Numbered from the stretch's first letter, positions 8,968 through 21,071 are shown. The stretch is DNA of 64,000 nucleotides from Paludibacteraceae bacterium (GCA_017456885.1 JAFTIM010000015.1:124001-188000), one strand, 5' to 3'. Numbers and translations are program-made. Notes: generated from the sequence alone by a model not told the origin.

Positions 8968-10128
8968 CTATTTATCAATCAAACTTTTTGTTAAACGACG
9001 CACGGCAATATCTGTTGCCACATAATCATCGTACGAAGGATTTTTTACAAAATCGGCTTTAGCCATCACGGTTTCTATTATATCGCTCATCTGCAAAAAT
9101 CCGATTTTATTTTCCAAAAATGCAGCTACCACTACTTCGTTGGCAGCATTAACAATACAAGGCATATTTCCGCCACTCTCCATGGCTTTATAGGCAAAAG
9201 CCAAATTACGGAAACGCTTTGTATCCAGTTTCTCAAATGTTAGTTGAGAATAAGTAGAAAAGTCCAAACGAGGGAACTTACTACTAATACGCATAGGATA
9301 AGTAAAAGCATATTGTATCGGTAAACGCATATCAGGCATTCCAAGTTGTGCTTTTATGCTCCCGTCGGCAAATTCCACCATGCTATGTATTATCGATTGA
9401 GGATGAACAACGACATCTATTTGTTTCGGATTCACGCCAAAAAGCCACTTTGCCTCAATTACTTCAAATCCTTTATTCATCATGGTAGCCGAATCAATCG
9501 TAATTTTTGCGCCCATATCCCAATTGGGGTGTTTTAAGGCTTGATCAGGCGTTACCGATTTTAGTTCATCAAGCGATTTCTGTCGGAAAGGTCCTCCCGA
9601 AGCAGTTAAAATCAAACGTTCAATGGAATTGTTATATTCTCCGGCCAGACATTGAAATATGGCCGAATGTTCTGAATCGACAGGCAATATCGGGACATTA
9701 TGTCGATTAGCTAAATCACATATCAACTCTCCCGCCACAACTAAAGTTTCCTTATTTGCCAAAGCAATGATTTTACCAGCTTCAATAGCCGCTATTGTTG
9801 GTTTCAATCCCGCATATCCCACCATTGCTGCCAACACGATATCAACTCCCTGCATTTGAACAACTTGATCAATTGCATCTGAACCTGCAAATACTTTTAT
9901 TGGTAAATCCTCAAGTTGCTGTTTTAATGTGGCGTAATGTTTTTCATTTGCTATACAAACCACATTAGGAGTAAAAGTTCGGGCTTGTTGAACAAGCAAA
10001 TCCACATTATTGTTTGCCGTCAGTGCATAAACTTGGAATCGATTACGATTTGCCGCTATTACTTCCAATGCTTGCCGTCCGATAGATCCCGTAGAACCTA
10101 ATATCGCAATTTGTTTCTGTTTTTCCAA
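8968..10128 (-). CDS. dxr: 1-deoxy-D-xylulose-5-phosphate reductoisomerase
   Basis: The NADPH-dependent second enzyme of the MEP isoprenoid pathway, converting DXP to MEP in the cytoplasm. Visible parts are the dinucleotide loop GSTGSIGRQAL, LANKETLVVAG, the metal/substrate block PVDSEHSAIFQCL, TASGGPFR and ATMMNKGFEVIEA. The 386 residues are the normal length. The start is TTG at 10128: the upstream in-frame stop is at 10141-10143 (the atpG stop) and no ATG occurs before the glycine loop. It follows atpG by 12 bp, so it is probably read from the ATP synthase promoter. Confidence 0.96.
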   Translation of the reverse strand: MEKQKQIAILGSTGSIGRQALEVIAANRNRFQVYALTANNNVDLLVQQARTFTPNVVCIANEKHYATLKQQLEDLPIKVFAGSDAIDQVVQMQGVDIVLAAMVGYAGLKPTIAAIEAGKIIALANKETLVVAGELICDLANRHNVPILPVDSEHSAIFQCLAGEYNNSIERLILTASGGPFRQKSLDELKSVTPDQALKHPNWDMGAKITIDSATMMNKGFEVIEAKWLFGVNPKQIDVVVHPQSIIHSMVEFADGSIKAQLGMPDMRLPIQYAFTYPMRISSKFPRLDFSTYSQLTFEKLDTKRFRNLAFAYKAMESGGNMPCIVNAANEVVVAAFLENKIGFLQMSDIIETVMAKADFVKNPSYDDYVATDIAVRRLTKSLIDK

Positions 10129-10140
10129 GCCTATTGAGTT

Positions 10141-10998
10141 TTATGACTGTGAACCTCCGATAATATCCAACAACTCGTTGGTAATAGCTTGTTGTCTACT
10201 TTTGTTGTATTGTATGGTCAACTCTTGCAACAAATCGTTTGCATTGTCTGTAGCAACCTGCATTGCAACCGTACGTGCCGCTTGTTCGGCAGCATAAGAG
10301 TCAAGCAATGCAACATAAATTTTTAACCGCAAAACCTTTGGCAATAAATCTTGCAAAACAAGGGTTTTAGTCGGTTCTACCAAATAATCGGCAGCATTTT
10401 TCGTCAAACTTTCCACTGTCAACGACATCGGCAAAAAGCATTGATGATAAAGTTGTTGCGTAGAAGTGCTTTTGCTATGCTGATAAATCAGTTCTATTCT
10501 ATCAACCTTCTTCTCAAGAAACAGATTCATCAGTCTATCAGCAAATTCAATAGTCGAAGCGTATTGCGGAGAATCAATCAAATAATTCAAATCATGAATA
10601 TCATATCCCGCTTTCCGACAATAATCACAAACTTTCTTCCCTATTGGAAACAATAAAATATTTTCCTTACCCAAATTTTTATACGAAACAAGTGTTTTGT
10701 CCAACTCCTTTATAACATTGGAATTGAATGCACCACAAAGGCTTGAATTGGAAGATAGGACAACAATGGCAACCTTTTCCAACTTACGTTGTTCGGCAAA
10801 CGGCGTAGTAAAATTTTCTTCCGATGAAAGAAAGTTGCAAAGCATACTTTCAAGTTTCTGTTGATAAGGAATAAAAGCCTCACTGTTTTTCTGTGCTTTC
10901 CGCAATTTGGCAGAAGCTACCATTTTCATGGCAGAGGTTATCTTCATTGTCGAATTAACCGAAGTAATACGAGACTTTATTTCTTTTAAAGATGCCAT
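10141..10998 (-). CDS. atpG: ATP synthase F1 gamma subunit
   Basis: The central rotor stalk of F1. The N-terminal helix starts MASLKEIKSRITSVNSTMKITSAMKMVASAKLRKAQ, typical of the family, and the C-terminal helix contains TVAMQVATDNANDLLQELTIQYNKSRQQAITNELLDIIGG, which inserts into the alpha/beta ring (longer strings are described here only to mark the two ends). The 285 residues are of normal size. It is the last subunit gene of the cluster, 2 bp after atpA and 12 bp before dxr. Confidence 0.98.
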   Translation of the reverse strand: MASLKEIKSRITSVNSTMKITSAMKMVASAKLRKAQKNSEAFIPYQQKLESMLCNFLSSEENFTTPFAEQRKLEKVAIVVLSSNSSLCGAFNSNVIKELDKTLVSYKNLGKENILLFPIGKKVCDYCRKAGYDIHDLNYLIDSPQYASTIEFADRLMNLFLEKKVDRIELIYQHSKSTSTQQLYHQCFLPMSLTVESLTKNAADYLVEPTKTLVLQDLLPKVLRLKIYVALLDSYAAEQAARTVAMQVATDNANDLLQELTIQYNKSRQQAITNELLDIIGGSQS

Positions 10999-11000
10999 TA

Positions 11001-12590
11001 TCAGTTATTGTTAATTTGTTTTGAAATGATAGCAGCTTCTGTTTTTATCGTATTACAAATATCTTCATTGATGACGCCACTACGCAACACATCAAGCACA
11101 TCGGTTTGATGTTTCAATTCTAATACCTTTATCAATTCTTTTTCAAACAAAGCAACCTTATCAAGCGGTATTTCTGATAACAGACCATTTGTGCCGCAAT
11201 AAAGTACTACAATCTGTTTTTCAACAGACATTGGAGAATAAACGGGCTGAACCAGCAATCGAGTATTCTTTTGCCCTTTATCAATAGTCATAGCTGTTAC
11301 GGCATCCATATCACTTCCGAATTTCGAGAAAGCTTCCAACTCTCGATATTGTGCTTGGTCTATTTTTAAAGTGCCTGCCACTTTCTTCATCGCCTTTATT
11401 TGTGCATTACCGCCCACACGCGACACCGATATTCCGACATTGATAGCCGGACGATTACCCTGATTAAACAAATCTGTATCCAAAAATATTTGTCCGTCGG
11501 TGATTGAAATCACATTTGTCGGAATATAGGCCGAAACATCACCCGCTTGCGTTTCGATAATCGGAAGAGCTGTTAACGAACCGCCTCCTTTCACCTTCCC
11601 TTTAAGCGAATCGGGCAAGTCGTTCATTTGTTCTGCCACTTCTTGTTGGGTAATAATTTTTGCTGCTCGTTCTAACAAACGGGAATGCAAATAAAATATA
11701 TCGCCCGGATATGCCTCACGACCAGAAGGACGACGGAGAATCAGCGATACCTCACGATAAGCGACGGCCTGTTTCGACAAATCGTCGTACACAACCAATG
11801 CATGACGCCCTGTATCACGGAAATACTCACCAATAGCAGCACCGGCAAATGGTGCAAAATATTGCATAGCTGCCGAGTCGGCAGCCGTAGCCGATACAAC
11901 TACGGTGTAATCCATAGCTCCTTTTTCTTTCAGCGTATTTACAAGCGAGGCTACCGTAGAACCTTTCTGACCTATTGCCACATAAATACAATAAACAGGT
12001 TTGCCTGCCTCATAAGCCGAACGTTGATTGATAATCGTATCAATGGCAATACTTGTTTTTCCGGTTTGTCGATCGCCAATAATCAATTCTCGTTGTCCGC
12101 GACCGATAGGAATCATTGCATCAACAGCCTTCAATCCCGTTTGCAAAGGTTCGTTCACCGGCTGACGATAAATTACACCGGGGGCTTTTCGCTCAAGCGG
12201 CATTTCAACCAACTCTCCCGTTATCGGTTCATCTGTATCCAAAGGATTTCCAAGAGGGTCAATTACTCTTCCCAACATACCTTCTCCTACTCGAATAGAT
12301 GCAATTCTATGAGTGCGTTTTACAGTAAAGCCTTCTTTGATTTTTTCGCTACTACCTAAAAGCACGGCACCGACATTATCTTCTTCAAGGTTCATCACAA
12401 TGGCATTCATGCCATTTTCAAACACCAACAATTCATTCGATTCGGCATTTTTCAATCCATAAATACGGACCACTCCGTCACTTACCTGAAGCACGGTACC
12501 TACCTCCTCAAACTGAGCGTCAAGATTTAGCCCTGCAAGCTGCTGTCGCAAAACCTCTGATACCTCACTTACATTTATATTTTCAGCCAT
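11001..12590 (-). CDS. atpA: ATP synthase F1 alpha subunit
   Basis: The non-catalytic nucleotide-binding subunit of F1. The Walker A motif is GDRQTGKTS, and the family signature [14 protein letters not shown] appears in the C-terminal half with the arginine finger in SRVGG. The length of 529 residues is slightly above the 510 or so of many bacteria. It sits 14 bp after atpH and 2 bp before atpG, consistent with one transcript. Confidence 0.98.
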   Translation of the reverse strand: MAENINVSEVSEVLRQQLAGLNLDAQFEEVGTVLQVSDGVVRIYGLKNAESNELLVFENGMNAIVMNLEEDNVGAVLLGSSEKIKEGFTVKRTHRIASIRVGEGMLGRVIDPLGNPLDTDEPITGELVEMPLERKAPGVIYRQPVNEPLQTGLKAVDAMIPIGRGQRELIIGDRQTGKTSIAIDTIINQRSAYEAGKPVYCIYVAIGQKGSTVASLVNTLKEKGAMDYTVVVSATAADSAAMQYFAPFAGAAIGEYFRDTGRHALVVYDDLSKQAVAYREVSLILRRPSGREAYPGDIFYLHSRLLERAAKIITQQEVAEQMNDLPDSLKGKVKGGGSLTALPIIETQAGDVSAYIPTNVISITDGQIFLDTDLFNQGNRPAINVGISVSRVGGNAQIKAMKKVAGTLKIDQAQYRELEAFSKFGSDMDAVTAMTIDKGQKNTRLLVQPVYSPMSVEKQIVVLYCGTNGLLSEIPLDKVALFEKELIKVLELKHQTDVLDVLRSGVINEDICNTIKTEAAIISKQINNN

Positions 12591-12604
12591 ATTTTTTATA
12601 TTTT

Positions 12605-13156
12605 CTAACTTTTACAACTACCATTCACAAGGCTCTTTCTTATCCTACGAAGTTGCCCTGCAACCGAAGCATCAAGTCTTTCCTCTTCTACATCAAGGAT
12701 AAACCCTCCTAAAATATCGGCATTAACCGACATTTTCAGTTCAACATTTTGCCCCGAATGTTTTTTCAAAAAAGAGCGAATTGCCTCTTCTGTTTTATTC
12801 TCCAAAGGAGTTGCCGTTATGAGTTGCCCCATACAAACATTATTTTGCTTGCGATAAAGCTCACAAAAGCGGAGTGCTATACGCTGCAAAAACTCCTCTC
12901 TTCTATTTTTCAAGAGCAAATCGATAAAATGATTAAACAATGTATTCGATACATTGCCGGAGGCAATTGTTATAAACTCTTTTTTTTGAGAAACAGACAT
13001 CATCGGATTCTTCAACACGGGCTGTAACGTATCATATTGCAAAAAACTATCAGCCAACACCGACATCAGTTTGTAGATGTTTTCACTTTCGTTTTGCTCT
13101 ACCGAACTATCCAAAAGTGCTTTAGCATAGCGAGTTACAATCAATCCCGAGTTCAT
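12605..13156 (-). CDS. atpH: ATP synthase F1 delta subunit
   Basis: The peripheral-stalk cap that joins F1 to subunit b. The 183 residues are the normal length. The N-terminal helical domain starts [17 protein letters not shown], the YAKAL core being characteristic, and the C-terminal domain carries [24 protein letters not shown]. It lies 1 bp after atpF and 14 bp before atpA. Confidence 0.96.
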   Translation of the reverse strand: MNSGLIVTRYAKALLDSSVEQNESENIYKLMSVLADSFLQYDTLQPVLKNPMMSVSQKKEFITIASGNVSNTLFNHFIDLLLKNRREEFLQRIALRFCELYRKQNNVCMGQLITATPLENKTEEAIRSFLKKHSGQNVELKMSVNADILGGFILDVEEERLDASVAGQLRRIRKSLVNGSCKS

Positions 13157-13157
13157 A

Positions 13158-13652
13158 TCAATTCAACGTTATTTCGTTCAAAAGTTTATCAATCAGTTCG
13201 GATTGCTGATTCTCTTTTCGCAAATCGGCACGAATAACTTTCTCTGCAATATCTACTGAAAGTTCTGCAATCTGACCTTTCATTTCGTTCAAACTTTTTT
13301 CTTTTTCAATTTGAATCTGACGTTTGGCATCTTCTATTATTTTTTGCGACTCAACAAGAGCATTTTCTTTAGCATCTTGGATTATTTGGTTACGAAGTTC
13401 GGAGGCCTCGTTCAAAATCCTCATTTGTTCTTGTTGAGCTTTTGCCAAAATGGCTTCTGTTTCTATTTTTATATTTTCTAACTGTTTATTAGCCTCTTCG
13501 GCAGCTTTCACCGAGTCGTTGATAAAATTGCTTCGCTTTTCAACCATACCGGTGATTACCGGCCAGCCGAATTTTGCCAATATAAAAAACACTATTCCGA
13601 ATGCCAACAGCATCCAAAACACCAAACCGGTTTCTGGCATTAACAACGACAT
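13158..13652 (-). CDS. atpF: ATP synthase Fo b subunit
   Basis: The dimeric peripheral stalk. It has one N-terminal membrane helix (LVFWMLLAFGIVFFILAKFGWPVI) followed by a long charged coiled coil to residue 164, with many Glu, Lys and Gln heptads, and a C-terminal segment ELSVDIAEKVIRADL that contacts delta. The gene order E-F-H around it is the standard one. Confidence 0.96.
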   Translation of the reverse strand: MSLLMPETGLVFWMLLAFGIVFFILAKFGWPVITGMVEKRSNFINDSVKAAEEANKQLENIKIETEAILAKAQQEQMRILNEASELRNQIIQDAKENALVESQKIIEDAKRQIQIEKEKSLNEMKGQIAELSVDIAEKVIRADLRKENQQSELIDKLLNEITLN

Positions 13653-13664
13653 AACGACAATTTT

Positions 13665-13907
<243 letters not shown>

Positions 13908-13933
13908 TTAATAATTTGTATTTTTTTATTATT

Positions 13934-14989
13934 TCATTTATGATGTTCTACTCTTGATAATCCTATAAACACTGAAGAAAGCATTGTAAAAACATACGCT
14001 TGAATATATGCCACCAACAACTCCAAGCAATCCATAAAAATAGTGAAAAAGACTGACACGAACGTCATTCCTGCATTTACAGCTACTCCCATCGATGCAG
14101 TGATAAACACCAAACAGGTCAACCCCAACACAATGGAGTGTCCCGCCATTATATTGGCAAACAGACGAATCATCAAAGCGAATGGTTTCGTAAATATGCC
14201 AAACAACTCGATAATAGGCATCAAAGGTATTGCTTTCATCCAGACAGGCACATCAGGCCACAAAATCTCTTTCCAATATTCTTTTGTCCCAAAAATATTT
14301 ACAGCAAAAAAAGTGCATAAGGCCAATACCAAAGTAACCGCTATATTTCCCGTGGTATTTGCTCCTCCCGGAAAGATAGGTATTAACCCCATCAAATTAT
14401 TTAGGAATATAAAAAAGAATGCGGTCAGAAGATAAGGGGAATATTTTCGATAATCTTTCCCTACACAAGGCTTTATCACATCATCTTGTATGCTCATAAT
14501 CAACATCTCCAATGCACCACGGATTCCTTTGGGTGCTGTCATCGGATTTTTTTTATACCACTTGCTTACCCAAAGTATAATACATAACAGAATTAAACAA
14601 TTTATAATAATTGCCACTGCATTCTTCGTTAAGGAGAAATCCCATGGGCGAAGTTCTTCTCCTGCGGCGTTTAATTCCACTATCTTCCCTGCATATTTCC
14701 CGTCTTCAGAACCCAATTGATACCCGCAATAAGAACTTTGATGATGTAATTGTGAGGAAAGAAATACTTTAAAACCATTTATTTCTCCATAGACAATAAT
14801 TGGTAAAGGAATCGTAATATGCTTATCTCCAATCGTCGTAATATGCCATTCGTAGGCATCAGATATATGGTCAAAAATAATACCTTTTACATCTAAATCT
14901 TGCGTTGTATCCTGCTTTTCAGCCCAAGCAATACCCGATGGAAATACACAGCAAACAAACAACAATATGACAGCTATTTTTTTACCCAT
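13934..14989 (-). CDS. atpB: ATP synthase Fo a subunit with signal peptide
   Basis: The stator channel subunit. The essential arginine is in LMIRLFANIMAGHS and the last helices end VAYIQAYVFTMLSSVFIGL. At 351 residues it is about 80-100 longer than in E. coli, because it begins with a cleavable-looking signal peptide (GKKIAVILLFVCCVFPSGIAWA) and a soluble region of about 100 residues that should face the periplasm; this extended form is usual in Bacteroidetes. It overlaps the AtpI-like gene by 8 bp, and a 44-bp gap separates it from atpE. Confidence 0.96.
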   Translation of the reverse strand: MGKKIAVILLFVCCVFPSGIAWAEKQDTTQDLDVKGIIFDHISDAYEWHITTIGDKHITIPLPIIVYGEINGFKVFLSSQLHHQSSYCGYQLGSEDGKYAGKIVELNAAGEELRPWDFSLTKNAVAIIINCLILLCIILWVSKWYKKNPMTAPKGIRGALEMLIMSIQDDVIKPCVGKDYRKYSPYLLTAFFFIFLNNLMGLIPIFPGGANTTGNIAVTLVLALCTFFAVNIFGTKEYWKEILWPDVPVWMKAIPLMPIIELFGIFTKPFALMIRLFANIMAGHSIVLGLTCLVFITASMGVAVNAGMTFVSVFFTIFMDCLELLVAYIQAYVFTMLSSVFIGLSRVEHHK

Positions 14990-15356
14990 TTTTCTTCATT
15001 ATTTCTGAAAAAGCGAACGTTTCTAATGCAAGACTCACAAAATAGAGCAACAAGAAACAGATTGAGAAAGCAATATTGTTTTCTGCAACAACGTTTAAAT
15101 ATAAAACAATCAGACAAACCGATAGTAAAAATTTCACAATTTTAGTTATCAGAAAAACGTTCATTGTTTTTGCGCTTTTCTCTTTAAAAATATTCATCAA
15201 AAGAATTTCCAGCAATAAAAGCACCGAAAAATAAACGGGAAGCATCCAAAAAGAACTAAAATAGTATTGTGGCAAAACATAATACAATAAAAAAAATGCC
15301 AATGCACTACAGCATAGAACAACAGAAATGCCTAAAATAATCATTTTTCTCATCAT
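14982..15356 (-). CDS. AtpI-like small membrane protein of the ATP synthase cluster
   Basis: A 124-residue protein with four predicted membrane segments (ILGISVVLCCSALAFFLLYYV; FSSFWMLPVYFSVLLLLEILL; FLITKIVKFLLSVCLIVLYL; NIAFSICFLLLYFVSLALET). It has no catalytic motif. It lies between atpC and atpB, overlapping both (ATGA with atpC, 8 bp with atpB). By position and size it is the counterpart of AtpI, which aids c-ring assembly or ion supply in other bacteria. That assignment rests on context rather than sequence identity. Confidence 0.75.
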   Translation of the reverse strand: MMRKMIILGISVVLCCSALAFFLLYYVLPQYYFSSFWMLPVYFSVLLLLEILLMNIFKEKSAKTMNVFLITKIVKFLLSVCLIVLYLNVVAENNIAFSICFLLLYFVSLALETFAFSEIMKKNG

Positions 15357-15598
15357 CTAATCGTTTCTATACAAATAGTAACAACATTGTTATCAACCTC
15401 GACAAATCCACCGTCTATCAAAATTTCCTTTTCACCTTCTCCGTCTAACACATAGGAAACCACTCCTTTTGAAAGCGAAGAAATAATAGGTGCATGATTT
15501 TTGAGTATGGTAAATGCACTATACGAACCTGGTAGTGACACAGATAAAACCTCACCTGTAAAAACCAACCCTTCCGGTGACAATATCTCCAATCTCAT
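15353..15598 (-). CDS. atpC: ATP synthase F1 epsilon subunit, short form
   Basis: 81 residues, only the N-terminal beta-sandwich domain (RLEILSPEGLVFTGEVLSVSLPG, then NHAPIISSLSKG and IDGGFVEVDNNVVTI). The C-terminal helical hairpin that inhibits ATP hydrolysis in E. coli (about 139 residues in all) is absent, as is common in Bacteroidetes. It starts 5 bp after atpD and overlaps the next gene as ATGA. Confidence 0.96.
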   Translation of the reverse strand: MRLEILSPEGLVFTGEVLSVSLPGSYSAFTILKNHAPIISSLSKGVVSYVLDGEGEKEILIDGGFVEVDNNVVTICIETIR

Positions 15599-15603
15599 TT
15601 TAA

Positions 15604-17124
<1,521 letters not shown>

Positions 17125-17139
17125 TTACTTAACTTGTTA

Positions 17140-17147
17140 CAAATATA
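17140..17147 (-). promoter_or_regulatory. -7 promoter element for the ATP synthase run
   Basis: On the minus strand this reads TATATTTG, fitting TAnnTTTG, 33 bp before the atpD ATG. No clear -33 TTTG is seen. It is the only obvious promoter between here and the start of the nagB unit. Confidence 0.5.
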
Positions 17148-17224
17148 GATAATAAAAAGAAGACTTGAAGCCGGCTTAACGTTTTTTAAACAAGAAAAAG
17201 TCGATTGTTAAAACAAAACATTCT

Positions 17225-18490
17225 TTATTGAAGAACAGCATAAGATTCACGTTTATTCTTAAAACGGAATGTATAGCCAAAGCCTATATCAAAAAACTCG
17301 GCTTTCTGCAAATGCGTTTTTAACGATGCACTCACAAACAAATTATCCACAATACGACATTTTAACAGCAATCGGAAGTAGTTCCATCCATCTTCTTTTT
17401 CAATGTTATATGTATAAAGAAACGGACGTTTAGGATATCCGCTTTTTTCATATTTCGGATTCGTTCCTAATGCATAAGCATTTCTAATAGGATCATAGAC
17501 ATAAAAACCCCAATGAATACCGGCCGTAACCCGTCCTATTTCAAACTCATTAGCCAACGAAAGCCCCACTCTGAATTTGTTTTTCACATCGTTCTCTGCA
17601 ATAGAATAACGTTGGTATTTAGTATAATAATCGCCTCCTGCTGTCCCTTGATTCACAAACACTCCATCGTAAAAAGCATCAACAGAAGCCCCTATTTTAT
17701 AGAAATTTGTCAACGTTTTGTAGAACGAAAAACGAGCTGAAGCTACACCGTAAAACTTCTTGTCTTTATAATATAATTGTCGTGCACCACCACCCATTGT
17801 AATTTCAAGTTGCATATCTTTCTCTTTGGGTTTGACATAATCATTCCATGGGAACATGTATTCACGCCAATTAGGTCGATAAGCAATTCCAACAAACCCA
17901 TTGATAAGATTTAATCCTGAATTAGGTTGAATAAAACTACCATTGCTGATGTGATTCAACATGACATCAGCCGTTACCATAAAACCCCTTTTTATAGGAA
18001 AATCGAATGTAAAACCTATCGGCAAAAACACATTGAGATGCGAACCGATTGCAGCATTTGCCGTCGGTGCATTCACACCATTCTCCGTATCACAATGATA
18101 CCAAGTTTTGGTTAATACTGCAAAACCGGCTCCTACCTTAAAATTGAACATAAATTTTTGTTGACGAACAATTGGTACTAAAAGATAAGGATATGCAGCA
18201 AATGCCTGACCAAATATTTTCGGATTACCCAAATCCATACCCAACAAACCGACACCTATTATCGGATAGTTCCAATATTTTTCCCAAGTATATTTTCCTT
18301 GAGGTAAGAATTCTATTGCGACCTCCAATCCTAATGCTGGTCCCTTGACTGTATTCTCTAAATGTTTGGTATGTTTTAAGATGCCTCCACCTATTATTTT
18401 CGCCTTAATATCATAATATGGCATATATGCTTTTGCGTCTAAAAACAAAAACAACGACACCATACACAATATGAACAAAGACTTTTTCAA
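17225..18490 (-). CDS. PagL-like lipid A acyloxyacyl hydrolase, two-part barrel
   Basis: An outer-membrane barrel predicted to remove an acyl chain from lipid A. A signal peptide ends near DAKA. The PagL-type motif HISNGSFIQPNSGLN gives H180 and S182 as catalytic candidates. The position that is Glu in PagL, 12 residues after the serine, is N194 here. PagL is about 170 residues; this protein has 421, and the second half (from about 225, ITMGGGARQLYYKDK) looks like another barrel sheet without the His-Ser pair. The start is TTG at 18490, since the only upstream frame ends at the ychF stop 18497-18499 and the residues from it make a proper signal peptide. It ends an ahcY-ychF operon. Confidence 0.8.
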   Translation of the reverse strand: MKKSLFILCMVSLFLFLDAKAYMPYYDIKAKIIGGGILKHTKHLENTVKGPALGLEVAIEFLPQGKYTWEKYWNYPIIGVGLLGMDLGNPKIFGQAFAAYPYLLVPIVRQQKFMFNFKVGAGFAVLTKTWYHCDTENGVNAPTANAAIGSHLNVFLPIGFTFDFPIKRGFMVTADVMLNHISNGSFIQPNSGLNLINGFVGIAYRPNWREYMFPWNDYVKPKEKDMQLEITMGGGARQLYYKDKKFYGVASARFSFYKTLTNFYKIGASVDAFYDGVFVNQGTAGGDYYTKYQRYSIAENDVKNKFRVGLSLANEFEIGRVTAGIHWGFYVYDPIRNAYALGTNPKYEKSGYPKRPFLYTYNIEKEDGWNYFRLLLKCRIVDNLFVSASLKTHLQKAEFFDIGFGYTFRFKNKRESYAVLQ

Positions 18491-18496
18491 TGAGGT

Positions 18497-19597
18497 TTAC
18501 ACATTAAATCGGAAATGTAAAATATCGCCGTCTTGCACCACATAATCTTTGCCTTCGATGCTCAATTTTCCTGCATCACGACATGCCGTATCGCTACCCA
18601 ACGCAACGTAATCATCGTATTTTATTACTTCCGCCCGAATAAATCCCTTCTCAAAATCGGTGTGAATAATACCTGCACATTGAGGTGCCTTTGAGCCTCG
18701 AGTAAACGTCCATGCACGCGATTCGTCGGCACCTGTTGTAAAATAAGTCTGCAAATCAAGTAGATGATATGCAGCACGAATCAAACGAGCGCCACCCGAC
18801 TCACTCAATCCTATTTCTTCTAAAAACATTTGACGATCTTCGTAGGATTCCAATTCCGCAATTTCGGACTCCACCTTTGCCGAAATCACTAAAACCTCTG
18901 CATTTTCATCCTTTACCGCTTCACGCACTTGCTCTACATACTTATTCCCGTTAACCACCGATTTCTCGTCCACATTACAAACATACAAAACAGGTTTGTT
19001 GGTCAGCAGGAACAAATCATGAACCAATTTTTCGTCCTCTTTTTCCAAAAGAACAGTCCTTGCCGACTTGCCCTGCTCCAATGCAGTTTTGTAACGCAAT
19101 AAAATCTCATATAAAACTTTGGCATTTTTATCACCACCGGTTTGGGCTTGCTTTTGTACTTTTTTTATCTGATTTTCAATAGTTTCCAAATCTTTCAGTT
19201 GCAACTCGGTATCTATAATTTCCTTATCACGCACAGGATTGACCGAACCATCGACATGCACAATGTTGTCATCATCAAAACAGCGAAGGATATGAAGTAT
19301 GGCATCTGTTTCCCTGATATTTGCCAAAAATTTATTTCCCAAACCTTCGCCCTTACTCGCTCCTTTTACCAATCCTGCTATATCCACAATTTTTACGGTA
19401 GTAGGGATTACACGCTCCGGCTTATCTATTTCTGCCAACTTATTAAGTCGTTCATCCGGCACATTGATAACTCCAACATTCGGTTCAATAGTACAGAATG
19501 GGAAATTCGCCGATTGAGCTTTTGAGTTTGAAAGACAATTAAATATGGTAGATTTTCCCACATTCGGTAAACCTACAATTCCACATTGTAACGACAT
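18497..19597 (-). CDS. ychF: Redox-regulated ATPase YchF
   Basis: A universally conserved Obg-family P-loop protein that prefers ATP over GTP and binds ribosomes. G1 is GLPNVGKSTIFN, G3 is DIAGLVKGASKGEGLGN, and the G4 position has NVDE rather than NKxD, which fits ATP preference. The C-terminal TGS domain ends DFEKGFIRAEVIKYDDYV and LHFRFNV. The length of 366 residues is normal. It lies 12 bp after ahcY and 6 bp before the PagL-like gene. Confidence 0.97.
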   Translation of the reverse strand: MSLQCGIVGLPNVGKSTIFNCLSNSKAQSANFPFCTIEPNVGVINVPDERLNKLAEIDKPERVIPTTVKIVDIAGLVKGASKGEGLGNKFLANIRETDAILHILRCFDDDNIVHVDGSVNPVRDKEIIDTELQLKDLETIENQIKKVQKQAQTGGDKNAKVLYEILLRYKTALEQGKSARTVLLEKEDEKLVHDLFLLTNKPVLYVCNVDEKSVVNGNKYVEQVREAVKDENAEVLVISAKVESEIAELESYEDRQMFLEEIGLSESGGARLIRAAYHLLDLQTYFTTGADESRAWTFTRGSKAPQCAGIIHTDFEKGFIRAEVIKYDDYVALGSDTACRDAGKLSIEGKDYVVQDGDILHFRFNV

Positions 19598-19609
19598 TTT
19601 TGCTAATTT

Positions 19610-21025
19610 TTAATACCTATAAATATCCGATTTATACGGACCGTCAACAGAAACACCTATATAATCGGCTTGTTTTTGAGTTAATTTCGTCAATTTCACT
19701 CCTATTCGGTCTAAATGCAAACGGGCAACCTCCTCGTCAAGTTTTTTAGGAAGGCAATAGACATTCGTTTCATAGTGATGTGTAAAAAGCTCTATCTGTG
19801 CCAATGTTTGATTGGTAAATGAGTTGCTCATTACAAACGAGGGATGACCTGTAGCACAACCCAAGTTAACCAAACGACCATCGGCAAGCAACAAAACGGA
19901 ATGTCCGTCGGGGAATACATATTTATCAACTTGTGGTTTTATATTGATACACTTAATTCCATCGTAACTTTTCAACTTATCTACCTGAATTTCATTGTCG
20001 AAATGTCCAATATTGCAAATAATGGCACCATCTCGCATTTTTTCAATATGTTCAATTCGAATAATATCGCAATTACCCGTCGTGGTAACATAAATATCTC
20101 CTTCGTCAAGTGCATCTTCCACAGTTTTCACTTCAAACCCCTCCATTGCAGCCTGCAAAGCACAAATAGGGTCTATCTCTGTTACAATCACCCGTGCCCC
20201 ATACGAACGCATTGAATGTGCGCAACCTTTTCCCACTTCACCATACCCACATACAACTGCAACTTTACCTGCAATCATAATATCGGTTGCTCTTTTTATA
20301 CCGTCTGCCAAAGATTCCCGACATCCATAAAGATTATCAAACTTTGATTTTGTAACCGAATCGTTTACATTAAATGCGGGGAACAGCAATCGCCCTTCTT
20401 GCTTCATCTGGTATAAGCGATGAACACCCGTAGTTGTTTCTTCCGAAACTCCACGTATTTCAGGAACTATTCTACTAAAGAAGTCGGGATCTTCATGTAG
20501 TACTCTTTTCAAAATCGCATATAATTCTTTTTCATCTTCACCACTGCATTCCTTATCCAAAATTGCAGGATTTTTTTCTGCCTCGTATCCAAGATGAATC
20601 ATGAGAGTAGCATCTCCACCGTCATCTACAATCACATTAGGACCTTTACCTCCTGCGAAACGTAATGCCTGTAATGTACACCACCAATACTCTTTCAGCG
20701 ATTCTCCTTTCCACGCAAACACGGGAACACCTTTGGCTGCTACCGCTGCCGCTGCATGATCTTGTGTAGAGTAAATATTACAACTTGCCCAACGCACATC
20801 GGCACCCAACTCCACTAACGTTTCTATCAACATTGCTGTTTGAATCGTCATGTGTAACGAACCTGATATACGTGCTCCTTTTAATGGTTTTTCTTTGCCG
20901 TATTTTTCCCGTAAAGCCATCAGTCCGGGCATTTCTTTTTCTGACAAGACAAGTTCTTTTCTTCCAAAATCGGCTAACGAAATATCTGCTACCTTATAAG
21001 GCATGTCTGTGAATAAATTTTTCAT
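19610..21025 (-). CDS. ahcY: Adenosylhomocysteinase
   Basis: Splits S-adenosylhomocysteine to homocysteine and adenosine, clearing the by-product of methylation. Visible parts are [63 protein letters not shown], the NAD loop [10 protein letters not shown] and the C-terminal PYKSDIYRY. The start is placed at ATG 21025 (471 residues) because a TAATTTTG -7 element at 21043-21050 lies inside the longer frame that would begin at 21064. It heads an operon with ychF and the PagL-like gene. Confidence 0.97.
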   Translation of the reverse strand: MKNLFTDMPYKVADISLADFGRKELVLSEKEMPGLMALREKYGKEKPLKGARISGSLHMTIQTAMLIETLVELGADVRWASCNIYSTQDHAAAAVAAKGVPVFAWKGESLKEYWWCTLQALRFAGGKGPNVIVDDGGDATLMIHLGYEAEKNPAILDKECSGEDEKELYAILKRVLHEDPDFFSRIVPEIRGVSEETTTGVHRLYQMKQEGRLLFPAFNVNDSVTKSKFDNLYGCRESLADGIKRATDIMIAGKVAVVCGYGEVGKGCAHSMRSYGARVIVTEIDPICALQAAMEGFEVKTVEDALDEGDIYVTTTGNCDIIRIEHIEKMRDGAIICNIGHFDNEIQVDKLKSYDGIKCINIKPQVDKYVFPDGHSVLLLADGRLVNLGCATGHPSFVMSNSFTNQTLAQIELFTHHYETNVYCLPKKLDEEVARLHLDRIGVKLTKLTQKQADYIGVSVDGPYKSDIYRY

Positions 21026-21042
21026 TTTTTTCTTTATTTCTG

Positions 21043-21050
21043 CAAAATTA
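21043..21050 (-). promoter_or_regulatory. -7 promoter element for ahcY
   Basis: Minus strand TAATTTTG, fitting TAnnTTTG, 17 bp before ATG 21025. It decides between the two candidate starts. No -33 partner is evident. Confidence 0.55.
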
Positions 21051-21071
21051 AGCATTTTAAGCATAAAAAAG

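Noticed and set aside
11685-12359. A 224-codon open frame on + opposite atpA
   Set aside because: atpA is certain here; the antisense product has no motif.
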